A stretch of 64,000 bases of DNA from Anniella stebbinsi (lineage: Eukaryota > Chordata > Lepidosauria > Squamata > Anniellidae), in assembly GCA_029215795.1 (NCBI GenBank), contig JARDYH010000004.1, positions 35,778,001-35,842,000 of the forward strand. The letters run 5' to 3'. Positions 32,701-43,064 of this stretch are shown here, one piece after another. The notes under the pieces are model-generated. The model saw only the letters and a list, made by a program, of their open reading frames with translations, did not search any database and was not told where the DNA came from. Within the stretch, counting starts at the first letter, position 1. Each line of letters begins with the position of its first letter. Position numbers and translations under genes: made by a program.

Positions 32701-34322
32701 CAACATTAGTCAGAGATCGTAATATGGTGATTAGTCTTACCACACACAAACATGTTTAATAAAACCTCCCAAAAATGTGAAAAGTAGGTTAAGCCAAGTG
32801 ATGGCGACTGGCTGTCTCTCAGTCAATTCAGAACCTCCTCCTGAAAAAAAAATCTACCTTTACTGAATAAACATATCATTGAGCAATACATACTAATTCA
32901 TGGAACTGGGGGATCAGTGTTGTCTTAGTTCTGTGGGCAATGGACAGCAAAATAAGATCTTATGGTGAGATTCAAATACAGGGCAAAATTTTGAATGTAT
33001 AATGTTTGCCTGTATCCTCCATTTGTCTGTTCCTCAACCTGTTTTTCTTTCTTTCTGTAAAAATACTTCATGAAGTTTTTTGAGATCCTCAGGAAAACTG
33101 TGTCATTTTGTTGAATGGGAATCCATTGTCCTCAGTGTCCTGGATCTTCCAAATCCAGAACATCAAACTCATTTCATCAATGAACTGCTTTTTTATTGTC
33201 CTTTAAAAGTATCCCCTATGTTATCCTTCTAGGGCTCACCATCAGCTTGGTCTCCAAAACAAACCATGGTCCTATGGTTACCATTTTTTCCAGGCTCTTC
33301 ACTGTTTGAACAGGCCTTAAGAATAAGCATTCTCCTTTATGAAGTCTAGTCTGTTCTATTTGACTCCAGGATTCAAATAGGCTGAGTATTCAGAGCTAGC
33401 CCAAGATGTTTTGCTGTCTGAGGCAAAGGATAAGATGGTGTCTTCCTTCCCCTGCCCGTATCCCACATACAGATGGACTGGCAGTTGAATTTTAATTCAA
33501 CACTGGTGATTGGACAGTAACCATCCCCATACCTGAGGGCAGCAGGCTAGTTTAGGGGGTGCAGGAGAGGCCGCACACACAGCTCCAACAGAAAGGAATG
33601 GCTTGGGAGCTGCTGCCCCCCTGCATCTGCTGCTGAGATGGTTGCCTCACTCTTCCTAATGGTAAGACCCTGTGAGCATCAGCACCCGGCACTAGTTGGC
33701 AGCTGTTAGGGCTCCAGTACCATGGCTTCAGCGCCAGCACTGAAGGCTACCTTGGGGCCCTCACATACACTGGGCACCTGGGTATAAGAACTACTATCTT
33801 AATTTCCCATCAGCATTGTGGGAAATTAAAATGGTGGCTCCCACTTGGTGCTGATCAGAACACAGGGCCCACCAACGTAAGAGAGAGACAACCAATGTAG
33901 ATGGGAGGCCCACCAGAAGTCCCTTTTCCATGAGCCCCAAACCTGAAGCCAGTTCTGCATTCACACTTGAAGTAATTTTTTGTTTGTTTGTTTTAAACTT
34001 ACCATTATTATTGAAAGATCATTCTGGACTATGTCATGATTCTCAGTAACATCGATACACCATTGAATTTCCCAATAACCCATTAGCCAGGACCTCAAAT
34101 TTTGGCCACGGTCTTCTGCTTCTACCTTTGTTGAAGCTTTGTGAATCATAACACAGGACATGATAGTGTAGATCTAGCCCAAGAGGAGAGGAGAGTCAAC
34201 AGATTGTCATCTAATTAACCGTTTACATGAGAATGGAGGGCAGCTGCCATTATTTATGTGTCACCAGCTTTGCAAGTTCTCAAATTCAGAAAAAATTCTG
34301 CTGAACTCACCTGTAGCCCACC
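32701..34322. other. Mostly unique intron
   Basis: Only the degraded repeat near 33390-33450 is recognised. No exon with DLGAP4 similarity. Confidence 0.45.
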
Positions 34323-34325
34323 TAA

Positions 34326-34416
34326 GCCTGCAATCCTGTGCACACTGACTAGGGGAAAATGTCATATTTAACCCAGTGGGACTTTCTTCTAAGTAAATAT
34401 GCATAGGATCAGACTG
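34326..34416. mobile_element. Short MITE of the TGCAATCC group with TAA duplication
   Basis: The 91-bp element runs from GCCTGCAATCCTGTGCAC to GCATAGGATCAGACTG, with CCCAGTGGGACTTTCTTCT inside. TAA at 34323-34325 and 34417-34419 flanks it. Confidence 0.75.
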
Positions 34417-34908
34417 TAAATTTGATGGAGAAATGTGAATACAAATTCTTCAAATTAGATCCTGCTTTATTAGCATAATCATTCTCCACAGATATACAGG
34501 CTAATTCTGTGTAGGCCTGCATGGGTGAAAGGAGAGGAAAACAAAGGAAAGGAATGTGTTAAGCTATTTGTATTGACAAATAACGTAGCCTGGAGAGTCC
34601 TGTTTAGCATTAAAGGTATATTTTTCATAGTTGAGATCATAGTACATCTTTGCCTGCACTGGGCTCAGATGTGCTGTTTCCCTGAACTAAATCTTCATGA
34701 TGTGGTGATAGAGTCTTACAAAACAGTCATTATATTTAATACCTGTACTCCATTTATTCTAGCAGATAAGATTCACAATAGTAATCTCAGTGGTGGCTTG
34801 ATAAGGACTAGTATATCAATGGCAAAAACAGAAGACTGCTATGCAAACACATCCATTCTAAGTGTGAGAACTGTGTTCATGCTGGTTTATTATTTGAAAC
34901 CTCTAGAG

Positions 34909-35148
34909 CAGCTTTCTGCAACCTGGTGCTCTCCAGATGTTGTGGACTACAACTCCCAGCATCCCTGACCATTGGCCATGGTGTCTGGGGCAGATGGGAG
35001 TTGAAGCCAAAACATCTGGAGGGCATCAGGTTGGGGAGAACAGCTTTCACAGCTTGGCACCCTTCAGATGTATTGGGCTACAACTACGATTATGATGATG
35101 GGGGTTGTAGTCCAACACAACTGGAGAGTACCCGATGGGAGAAAACTG
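34909..35148. mobile_element. Two abutting hAT-like MITEs within one pair of flanks
   Basis: Two copies, roughly 34909-35040 and 35041-35148, lie head to tail. The outer flanks CTCTAGAG (34901-34908) and CTCTAGAC (35149-35156) agree in 7 of 8 bases. No clear 8-bp repeat lies between the two copies. Confidence 0.75.
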
Positions 35149-35613
35149 CTCTAGACCTTTTATAAGTATGAGTTGTGTAAAGGTTCAGATTAGATAGTAG
35201 AAATTCAGCAGCCCCAATATTTTGAAGTTATGTACCTGTGTTCCATTTCCCAGCCTGCTCCTGAATATTCATTTTAATTATGATCAGAAGTGGCAACTGA
35301 AGAGTAGGCTTTGGCTATAAATTTTGACAGATTTCCTGACTGCCGGTGTTTAGAATTAGTTTTGTCAAAATGCTGGCTGTATCCAAGGGCTTGATCATTA
35401 TTAATTTTCATCATGTGGCATTTTGTTGTCTCGTGTTTGGTCAGCCATCAAAAGAGTAGTTGGTTATTCTGCTCTTCAATGTGGATGTTATGGGCCCAAG
35501 AACTATTACATGCTCACCTGTGTCACTCGTTGGTTCCTATGGAGTGCTTCTGTACTGCACCAGTGTGATCCCCGCCCCTTTGTCCTTTAATCTTCTCCAA
35601 CTCTTTCTTCCAG

Positions 35614-35664
35614 ATATTTGGACAATCCTCCTTTATTCCACAGATATTTACACAAGAAGAGCAG
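35614..35664 (+). CDS. DLGAP4: DLGAP4 51-nt small exon, likely cassette
   Basis: This small exon lies between TTTCTTCCAG and GTACTG. It encodes 17 residues, IFGQSSFIPQIFTQEEQ, in phase 0 at both ends, so including or skipping it keeps the frame. The residue pattern IFGQ.S.IPQ.F matches a segment I recall from the long DLGAP4 isoform between the NDSSCIS and DQYE segments. The upstream tract has several UCUU and CUCUUUC elements, the kind bound by polypyrimidine tract-binding proteins, which suggests regulated splicing (inference). The small size makes it easy for automatic annotation to miss. Confidence 0.88.
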
Positions 35665-35704
35665 GTACTGTCCATCTGACAATCTTTTAATGCCCCTTAT
35701 GCAC

Positions 35705-35807
35705 ACATAGGAAGCTGCCTTAGACAGAGTCAGACCATTGATCCATCCAGTTCATTGTTGTCTTCTCTGACTGGCAGGAGCTGTCCAGGGTCTCAGGACA
35801 GGAGTCA
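35705..35807 (-). mobile_element. tRNA-Ala-like SINE, 3' part of split copy
   Basis: CATAGGAAGCTGCCTTAGAC, AGTCAGACCATTGATCCATC and GGCAGGAGCTGTCCAGGGTC. A CR1 interrupts it at about 35808. Confidence 0.83.
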
Positions 35808-36108
35808 TAGAATCATAGAATGGTAGAGTTGGAAGGGGCCTATAAAGGTATCAAGTCCAACCCACTGCTTAATGCAGGATTCCACCTTAAAGCATACCTG
35901 ATAGATGACTATCTAGCTGCCTCTTGAATGCCTCTAATGTGGAAGGGCCTATGACCTCCCAAGGTAATTGGTTCTATTGTCGTACTGCTCTAACAGTCAG
36001 GAAGTTTTTCCTGATGTCCAGCCGGAATCTGGCTTCCTGTAACTTGAGCCCATTATTCCATGTCCTGCACTCTGGGATGATCAAGAAGAGATCCTGGGTC
36101 TTTCCCAA
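35808..36108 (-). mobile_element. CR1 LINE 3' end, inserted in a SINE
   Basis: Begins TCATAGAATCATAGAATGG and ends near AAGAGATCCTGGG, the reverse of the CR1 C-terminal coding end and tail. The tRNA-Ala-like SINE that starts at 35705 resumes after it, so this insertion is the younger of the two. Confidence 0.88.
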
Positions 36109-36195
36109 CGCTTTTTGAAGATGCCACTGACTGAACCTGGGGCCTTCTGCATGCAAAGCACGTGCTCTACCTCTGAGCCACAGCCCTTTCCAAGC
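36109..36195 (-). mobile_element. tRNA-Ala-like SINE, 5' part of split copy
   Basis: ACTGAACCTGGGGCCTTCTG, CATGCAAAGCACGTGCTCTA and CCTCTGAGCCACAGCCC hold the tRNA-like boxes. It continues from 35807 across the CR1. Confidence 0.83.
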
Positions 36196-36887
36196 ACTTT
36201 GAAGGGCCTGCCAGATGTCTAGCACCAGTTGAAGTCTGCAGCCTTTTAGGGATCCTGGCACAAAATGTCTGAGGCTTGAGGGCCCCTTGAGAGGAGGGCA
36301 GAGAAAATGGGGTGAGTTAAGTGAAGTGGCAGAGACACAAAACAACCCATGTTATTACTCCAAGGTACCTTAATGGTTTCAAACATTCCCTGTTGCCTTT
36401 CAGTCCCACAATGAAGCCCCAACAAAATCTTTCTTTGGTGTGACTGGCTCAAAATCAGTAGATAGGAATGAATGATACGCTTGGAAAGGAGAGAAACACT
36501 CTAAAGACTCTCTTGGCCACTTGCCAAGGGCAGGAATCCAGGAAAGATGACATATAAACAGAGGAAGGTTAAGAAAACAAGTGGTCCTTTATTGCTCCAG
36601 TTTAAACCGTTACTTATTACAAATCGATTCTCTATAAAAATAAAAATAGAGGTCACCTCTTATTTAATTGGTATCATCTTTTGGAGACAAACACCAGACT
36701 CAGCTAGCTACTTCTAAGTAATGTGAGACAGGATCACACCTGAGCAGGCTTTCTATAGGGCAAATGCTAGGCAGAGCTAGCTGGAATAGGATGAAAAAAT
36801 TAGCTCTTGGCTGATATGTCCCAGTGCTTAATTTAGAAGAATCGTTTAGGCTAGGACTTGATATCAGTAGCATAGGGCATGGGTGCA

Positions 36888-37012
36888 AAACTTAGGCCCA
36901 TGCACCAGATTTGGCTCACCTGGAGTCCCAACCTTGCACTCAAGAGTTGACCAGATGCCCTTCTCCTGACTCCACCCTCTTTATCCTGACCACCAATCAT
37001 TGGGTGTTTTAA
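36888..37012. mobile_element. hAT-like element, left part
   Basis: GCATGGGTGCAAAACTTAGG and CTGGAGTCCCAACCTTGCAC match the start of 8893-9229. Interrupted at about 37012 by a CR1-type LINE. Confidence 0.66.
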
Positions 37013-37612
37013 GAACATAAGAAAAACCATGCTGGACCAGACCCAGGGTCCATCTAGTCCACCAGTCTGTTCACATAGTGGCCAACCAGCTGTTGATCAG
37101 GGGAACCCACAAGCAGGACATGGTGCAACAGCACCCTCCCACCCATATTCCCCCGCAACTGGTGTATACATGCTTACTGCTTCTGATAGTGGAGGTTGCA
37201 TTTAGCCATCAGGACTAGTAGCCATTGATAGCCTTCTCCTCCAGAAATTTATCCAACTCCCTTTTAAAGCCATCTAAATTGGTGACCATCATCACATCTT
37301 GTGGTAGTGAGTTCCATAGTTTAACTATGCGTTGTATGAAGGAGTACTTCTTTTGATCCATCCTGAATCTCTCACCACTCAGCTTCATGGGATTACTCCA
37401 GGTTCTAGTATTATGAGAGAGGGAGAAAAATGGCTCCCTGTCCACATTTCCCAAACCATTCATAATTTTGTACACCTCTGTCATATCTCCCCATAACCTC
37501 TTTTTTCCAAGCTGAACAATCCCAGCTTTTGCAACCTTCTCTAATAGGGGAGATGCTCCAGTCCAGTGATCATTTAATTGTTCTTCTCTGCACTTTTTCC
37601 AGTTTCCCAGCC
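37013..37612 (-). mobile_element. CR1-type LINE (second family), inserted in a hAT-like element
   Basis: Unsplit copy from AACATAAGAAAAACCATGCTGG to about CACTTTTTCCAGTTTCC. It serves here as the reference for the split copy at 20932-21935. On the - strand it encodes YKIMNGLGNVDREPFFSLSH and KLWNSLPQDVMMVTNLDGF. The hAT-like element that starts near 36888 continues after it. Confidence 0.9.
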
Positions 37613-37836
37613 TTTGAGGAGTTTTTCCCCATTCTAAAAGGTTGAAATGCCTTTCCTAAGGTTGAATTACTGGCAGTAAGTGCATTAAGCTAAAATAAGC
37701 TACAGGGGTGTGTGTTTTGTTGTATTTTAGTCCCACCCCTTTTCCTCTTGCCCCCTCCCACCACTGAAATATGACCCCCGCAGAGAGATTTTCTGAAACT
37801 CTACCCTTGTGCTGAAAGAGATTCAACACCCCTGAT
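37613..37836. mobile_element. hAT-like element, right part
   Basis: CCATTCTAAAAGGTTGAAAT, TTACTGGCAGTAAGTGCATT and the end GATTCAACACCCCTG continue the element after the CR1 insertion. The CACCCCTG end is the inverse of the CAGGGGTG start. Confidence 0.68.
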
Positions 37837-38471
37837 AATAGGGTTACAAACATGGCTTGGAGGATCAGATTTGGGTTTTCTCACCAGGGATCATAAGTGG
37901 AAAGTTAAGATATTTGAGCATCACAAGGGTGATCAATTGACTTTAAAGTTCTTTTTCGATGAGCTTGCCAAGGCATTGCAACATCCTCATCCGTGAAGAT
38001 TCCATGTACCCACCCTTTGAGGATCTCAAATTGCTTTATAGCAGGCATGAGCTAGTCTCACAGCATCTCTGCCCAGCTGGTGACCCACCAAGCTGAATGC
38101 AGCACAACAGCAATGAATGGTGACCCACCGGGTTTGCTGCTGAGTTTGCTGCTGCCTTCTTGATAATACAAAAACAAGGATATAATCATGCACCTTGCAT
38201 TCCATGCTGCATGGCTGGTGACATGCTGTAGCTTTCTGGGTCACACGTTTTGTGCAGCCCCCGCTGTGAAGCAAAGAAAATACTGGCTTGTACCAACCAC
38301 CAAACAGTTGATTATTTAGGAAAAGAGCTCTCGGCCACTACGTTTCACATCCTTGCTTATACATTAATTAATTTACAAACACGATCAATCTATGGAAGCT
38401 GAAGGGGGTGCGTGAGATATACGAAACAGGAGCTGTTTTCACTAGGAGAATGACCAGCTTTGTTCTTGCAG

Positions 38472-38718
38472 GCAAGAGAAGAAGAGCTGAACGACCAATA
38501 TGAGGGGATGTGCGAATCGGCCTACAGCGAAGCAGAGTCAGCTGCTGTGGAAGTCCTGGATCTGCCTCTTCCCAGCTATTTTCGTTCCCGGAGCCACAGC
38601 TACCTCCGAGCCATCCAGGCCGGCTGCTCCCAAGAAGAGGACACAGTCTCCGTTCAGTCCCTCTCTCCGCCCCCAGCCAGCAGCATCAGTGGCAGTCGGA
38701 CACTTCCCAGCAACAGTA
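38472..38718 (+). CDS. DLGAP4: DLGAP4 internal coding exon (fourth)
   Basis: The exon is 247 bp, begins in phase 0 with AREEELNDQYE and ends one base into a Ser codon at the consensus donor GTAAGT. It encodes the acidic ESAYSEAESAAVEVLDLPLP stretch, then the GK-binding repeat RSRSHSYLRAIQAGC followed by SQEED, then a Ser/Pro-rich segment ending SRTLPSNS. LDLPLPSYF and SQEED..S.QSLSPPP distinguish DLGAP4 from DLGAP1 (MPGCFRMRSHSY), DLGAP2 and DLGAP3, as I recall those sequences. The phase-1 end matters because the candidate alternative first exon at 62470-62500 ends in the same phase and could join the same next exon. Confidence 0.94.
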
Positions 38719-39081
38719 GTAAGTCCGCCCATTCGGGCTGGAGACTGAGATAACTGGGTGGGTGGGGTGGGTGTAATGGGACATTGCTTAGAAAGAGCAT
38801 TGTAAATACAATTTTGTACACAACAACCATTTCAAGGTCACTGTTGCCACAAAGTAGTACTGATTGAATTCTGGACTGATTTTCTGTCACTGAAATGGTG
38901 CATAAATGCACTAAGTGGAGCAGTTGGAACTGATTTCAGTTATTGTACTACTGGTGGTTCAGTAATGACTTCGAAGTACTTATCCATCTATCTTATATTC
39001 CTCCTCTGTATCCACACTACAAAGGACAACATGACTCATTAAACCCACAGAGCATGATCTGGCCAACGTTAAGTACCTTTA

Positions 39082-39171
39082 TGGCTGCAGTCCTACTCAT
39101 GCTTAAGTGGGAGTAAACACCATTGAACACAGTGATGCTTGCTTATGAGTAAGCATGAATTAGGGCTGCAC
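39082..39171. mobile_element. Short MITE of the TGCAATCC group
   Basis: TGGCTGCAGTCCTACTCATG at the left and CATGAATTAGGGCTGCAC at the right, with GTGGGAGTAAACACCATTGA inside. TTA precedes it; the right-hand duplication is unclear. Confidence 0.62.
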
Positions 39172-40149
39172 AACTACAATCCTAAACATATGTACCATGA
39201 TATTTCAAGTTGGGCTGTGACTGCCCTCGAATTCAATGGGGAACTATTGCATGGGGGCAGGCAACCTTTTGGGGCCCACGGGCATGTTTGACATTTTGAA
39301 AAGTGTCCTGGATGATACCACATATTGCCATGGGTGGGTTTAATGTCAGGAGCACCCCCTTTTTTCTGGATTCTCACTTTTCTTGCCCCCCACCCGGCCC
39401 TGTGGGCATTTTTTCCCCATGGGACCTTATGTCTTGGGATGTCCATCCCCACCTCTATTGATGTATATGGAGCGATATTGCTCCATGGACATTAATAGAG
39501 TTGGGGTTAATGCTCCCCTGCTGAAAAACAGGTGGAGGGGGGACCACCATCCCTCACTAAGGATCCTTTTGCCCCAACATTTTTCAGCCAGGGACTTTTT
39601 TCCTCACCTCTATTAAAGTCTACACAGTTTTCTCACCACCAAATTGTGTGGTAGCAGTTCAGATCTATGTATTGACGAAGCAAAAGCTTGTATTTGTGAT
39701 CTGATTCCAATGTAACATTTGACACGCATGTGGTGATTTTTAAAGTAATCCCAGGACTATGTAAATGAAGAAAAACACCACTGGGGTGGATTATCCTTGT
39801 GCATTATGGGCCATGGGTGATAAAGGCAAAGACTGAAACCTGGAGAAGTCTGGAGGTTTTGTTCATGTGGAAAGCAGGTGCTTGTGCATGTGAGTGGGTG
39901 ATGAGTGTCCTTTTGTGAAGTAGAATAGCGCACAGCACCTTGTTGTTGTCCCCCTTCTATGCTGTGTTGCTAGCCACTTTGAAGCATGAAGTGGCACAGA
40001 TGGGATGCTGTTCCATACAAAAAGAAGAAAACAATCCCACTGTGAATATACCTAAATGGGATTGCTGGACTGTAGCTGTATCACACTGAAATAGACTTAC
40101 TATTCAGGCATTTGGTGTCAAGATCTAGTCAGCGGCGGTTTTAGATACC

Positions 40150-40378
40150 CTCTTTCAGTGGAGACTGATGGATCCAATTTCAGTGGGGTGGTGAATTCAT
40201 TCTGGGATTTAGTCAGAACCAGACAGAATTCTAAAGAAGCTGTCCAAGGTGCTGAACTATTGGGGGGGGATAAGGCTCTGCACCTTGGATAGCTCCATTA
40301 GACTTCCAGCTGGTTCTGACTAAAACCCAGGATGGATTCACAGCCCCACCGAAATCAGAGCCACCAGCCTCCACTGCC
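40150..40378. mobile_element. Long hairpin MITE, arms of about 100 bp
   Basis: CAGTGGAGACTGATGGATCC at the left corresponds to the reverse complement of the right end (GAGCCACCAGCCTCCACTG), and the pairing continues inward through TTTAGTCAGAACCAG and TCCAAGGTGC to a short GGGGGGGG-containing loop. Confidence 0.75.
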
Positions 40379-41134
40379 CTCTTTCCGTGTGTTTTCCACT
40401 ATCAAGGGCTGGTTTCCTAGGTTTAACTAGCTTACGACAAGTGGCTAATAATACAGGGATTCTTAGGAGATTTTATCGCCATCTTTTGGATGATCATGAA
40501 ACTTTGCCATGTAGTTAAGCAAGCATTGACCTGTCTCTTTAAATGCTCAAAAAACAGCTGGCCGAGTACAAGACATGGCCAAGATGTCACTATTTTCACC
40601 CTTAATCCTCTTACTCACAGCAAAAGGTTCTGGGGGGTTTTCCCCCTACAGATGGGGTGGGAGCACACTCGCAGCAAGCTAGTTGCCCAGTCCAGGTTTC
40701 ACTTTGTCTCCCCAGACATCATTAGCACTGTTTTTCTACTGACTTCATTGGGAGCACCAACCCCAGAGTAATGCTAAGCATTTCTCTCAGTGTTCCACCC
40801 TAGATATACAGAGAGACATTGTGCTGTGACTTTTGGGTGAGCACAAATCTGGCCTACTTTGAGAGCCAACAGTGGTGCTGTCCAGACAGGATTTTCGGGA
40901 CAGATGTGCAGGATTCCACTCAGCGGAATGAACAAGAGGGCCTCCAAATGCAGCAGGACCGGTTTACAACATAGTGAAGCAAGTGACATAATGCACATTA
41001 CCACCTAAATAGAGCCCCACCCCAGTAAGACTATTACGTCCAGAGTCTAAAATTACCTAATTGTGCAACTGAGAATGAAAATCCGAAACGTGGCTGAGCT
41101 ATCTCATGAAGAAGGGTCACTGCCAACAATTTCT

Positions 41135-41151
41135 GGGGGGGGGGGGGGGGG
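41135..41151. repeat. 17-base G run
   Basis: Seventeen uninterrupted G residues. Length is likely variable and hard to sequence. Confidence 0.95.
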
Positions 41152-41271
41152 ATGACAAGAGTTTGATGGTCTGCAAATGAAAGATGGCATGGTGGTACTT
41201 TACTGCCCTTATAAACATACATAGCAGACACCCTATCGTGACACTCATTGCTATAGCAATTAATATGCTAA

Positions 41272-41345
41272 GGGTGCAATTCTATGCACATTTAGACAGA
41301 AAAAAAGTTCTATAACTCCCAGCATTTCCCGGCCAGCCATGTTGC
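41272..41345. mobile_element. Harbinger-like hairpin MITE, one arm
   Basis: GGGTGCAATTCTATGCAC, TTTAGACAGAAAAAAAGTTC and CTCCCAGCATTTCCCGGCC match the left arm of the family. It follows TAA at 41269-41271. The right arm is missing. Confidence 0.68.
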
Positions 41346-41626
41346 ACAATTGGGTAATTTTATGTGTACTTGGAACAACAGTGTTTCCCCCTTCTGGGTG
41401 GGGTACAGGAGATGAGGCAAGCCACAAGACAGAAAGTTGGAGGAGAAAGGAAGATATACAGGCTGCATACGTAGCAGCCAGAATGGGCCTTTGAAGCTGC
41501 CAAGGCAAAGCGCAGGGGTCCTATAGAGTCGTGGGACACGAGAGGCGGTGTGTGCTTTGGCAGTTTGATGCTCTGCTCCGTCCTGTCCTGCTCTACTGAT
41601 CAGCCTCCTCTGAAGTTCACTGTGTT

Positions 41627-41737
41627 TCATGGGGCTTATTCCCAAAGAAGCATGCGCCAGAGTTCTGACTGGTTCTGATTGAAATCCAGAGCAGGTTTGC
41701 CACCCCACTGACACTAGAGCCACCATCCTCCATTGGC
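41627..41737. mobile_element. Half copy of the long hairpin MITE
   Basis: CAGAGTTCTGACTGGTTCTG, GATTGAAATCCAGAGCAGG and GAGCCACCATCCTCCATTGG match the right arm of 40150-40378. Confidence 0.65.
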
Positions 41738-42019
41738 TAAATCTGCAGTCTTTACATATTTACTTGGAAGGGCTTGAGTTAAAATTCATAAGGGTCAAGT
41801 TGTTAATTGCATATTCACTATTCAGCTTTGCCCACCCCAAGAACACAATCCTATGTAACCAAAGGGCACTAGTTCCACTTTCTGAATGTCCCTCAACTTA
41901 ATTTGGATAAATGAAATTCTCCTACATGCAAAAGCAAATGGAGTTGTCCGATACAGGATGGCATCTTGCCTGCAACTCCCAGATGTTCCCCAATAACCAG
42001 AGAAGACAGCTTGGCCTGC

Positions 42020-42480
42020 AAGGGCTTATTTTTCCTGCCCATGTAATGCTACGATTACTGCTGTCTTTGTGTGGGCCCACCAGAACTTGAATGACCGCAT
42101 TAACAATTGTAGAACGTATCATTTGTGCCGTTGTGCATTGCAGAGAAAGCAGCTCAGGCTGCAATCAGCATGGGATTTGTGGCTTTTAGAGATTTGTGGA
42201 TGGTCTTGTGAAAAATAAATTGCACTTGGCAGTGGGATATGTTGACTGTTAAGACACTGTTCATCTCTTTATTTTTGACAGAATAGGAAAAGGGTTTAAA
42301 TTCCCATTGACTGGCAACATCAGCCCCATATGTTCCCAGCTGTTAGACAGACTATCATGACATGTATTAAATGCTGGACTGCATTAATGTGCTTGCAGAT
42401 TGCATTACTATCAGATTTTCAGTATTTTCCCTCCAGCTACAATAAGATCTGACAGCTTAAAATTTCTAGGGATTTCTACC
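42020..42480. other. Unique stretch, candidate conserved noncoding element
   Basis: Contains AATGACCGCATTAACAATTG, GGACTGCATTAATGTGC and GCAGATTGCATTACTATCAG, several TAAT cores, with no repeats for over 450 bp. Not coding. Confidence 0.32.
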
Positions 42481-42490
42481 TTTTCCAAAC

Positions 42491-42586
42491 AGCTCCCCTT
42501 ACCTTTAAGAGTTGCATGGCTGGCTGGGGGATTGTGGGATTTGTAGTCCAACACAGTTGGAGGTCACCAGGTTGGTGATGGCTGAT
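42491..42586. mobile_element. hAT-like palindromic MITE, right half
   Basis: GGCTGGGGGATTGTGGGATT, GTAGTCCAACACAGTTGGAG and CACCAGGTTGGTGATGGCTG match one arm. The left arm is missing. Confidence 0.68.
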
Positions 42587-43064
42587 CTACTGGTAGCTGT
42601 CTGGGTGATTTGCAGTAGATCAGCAAGGGATTCCATCTCCCAATTGTTTGATAATGGCAAGTAAAATTACAATGGGGGAAATCTATGCCAAACCTGGTTT
42701 GTTCTAATTGCTTATCAGCCTCAGTATCTCTTACCTGTAAAACAGGAGTAGATTGCCCCATCTGTACTAACACAGATGTAGATTTCTACCACCGTTTGCA
42801 TGTGGCTCCAGCCACTATTTGTCACCTCTCTACTGTTGATGGACATTGGCTTTTTTCTTCTAAAAACTAAAGTAGGCCCCTGCAAGCCTGAGCTCTGTGT
42901 GTTTTCAAAAGGTAACATTTGGCAATGATGATAATAATAATAACAATAATATATTTATTTCTAACCCGCCTCTCTCTCCGGATCAAGTCAGGGAACAACA
43001 ATGAATATAAATACAAGGACCATAAAATAGATCATATATTTGATAAGCAACTTAGCCTTCTAAT

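Larger units (their letters stand above)
31185..35613 (+). other. DLGAP4: DLGAP4 intron, 4.4 kb
   Basis: The intron runs from donor GTGAGT to a strong acceptor preceded by TCTTCTCC and CTCTTTCTTCCAG. It contains five hAT-like palindromic MITEs, one tRNA-derived SINE and one Harbinger-like MITE. Between about 32.7 and 34.3 kb I see only unique sequence with one weak degraded repeat near 33.4 kb. Confidence 0.85.
35665..38471 (+). other. DLGAP4: DLGAP4 intron, 2.8 kb
   Basis: Phase-0 intron from GTACTG to TTGTTCTTGCAG. It holds a tRNA-Ala-like SINE split by a CR1 insertion and a hAT-like element split by another CR1 type. The last 600 bp before the next exon show no repeat I recognise. Confidence 0.85.

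Noticed and set aside
22213..38718. Assignment to DLGAP1, DLGAP2 or DLGAP3
   Set aside because: LDLPLPSYFRSRSHSYLRAI followed by QAGCSQEED, the SLDRLDSV segment and the IFGQ exon fit DLGAP4; the others differ at these places as I recall them.
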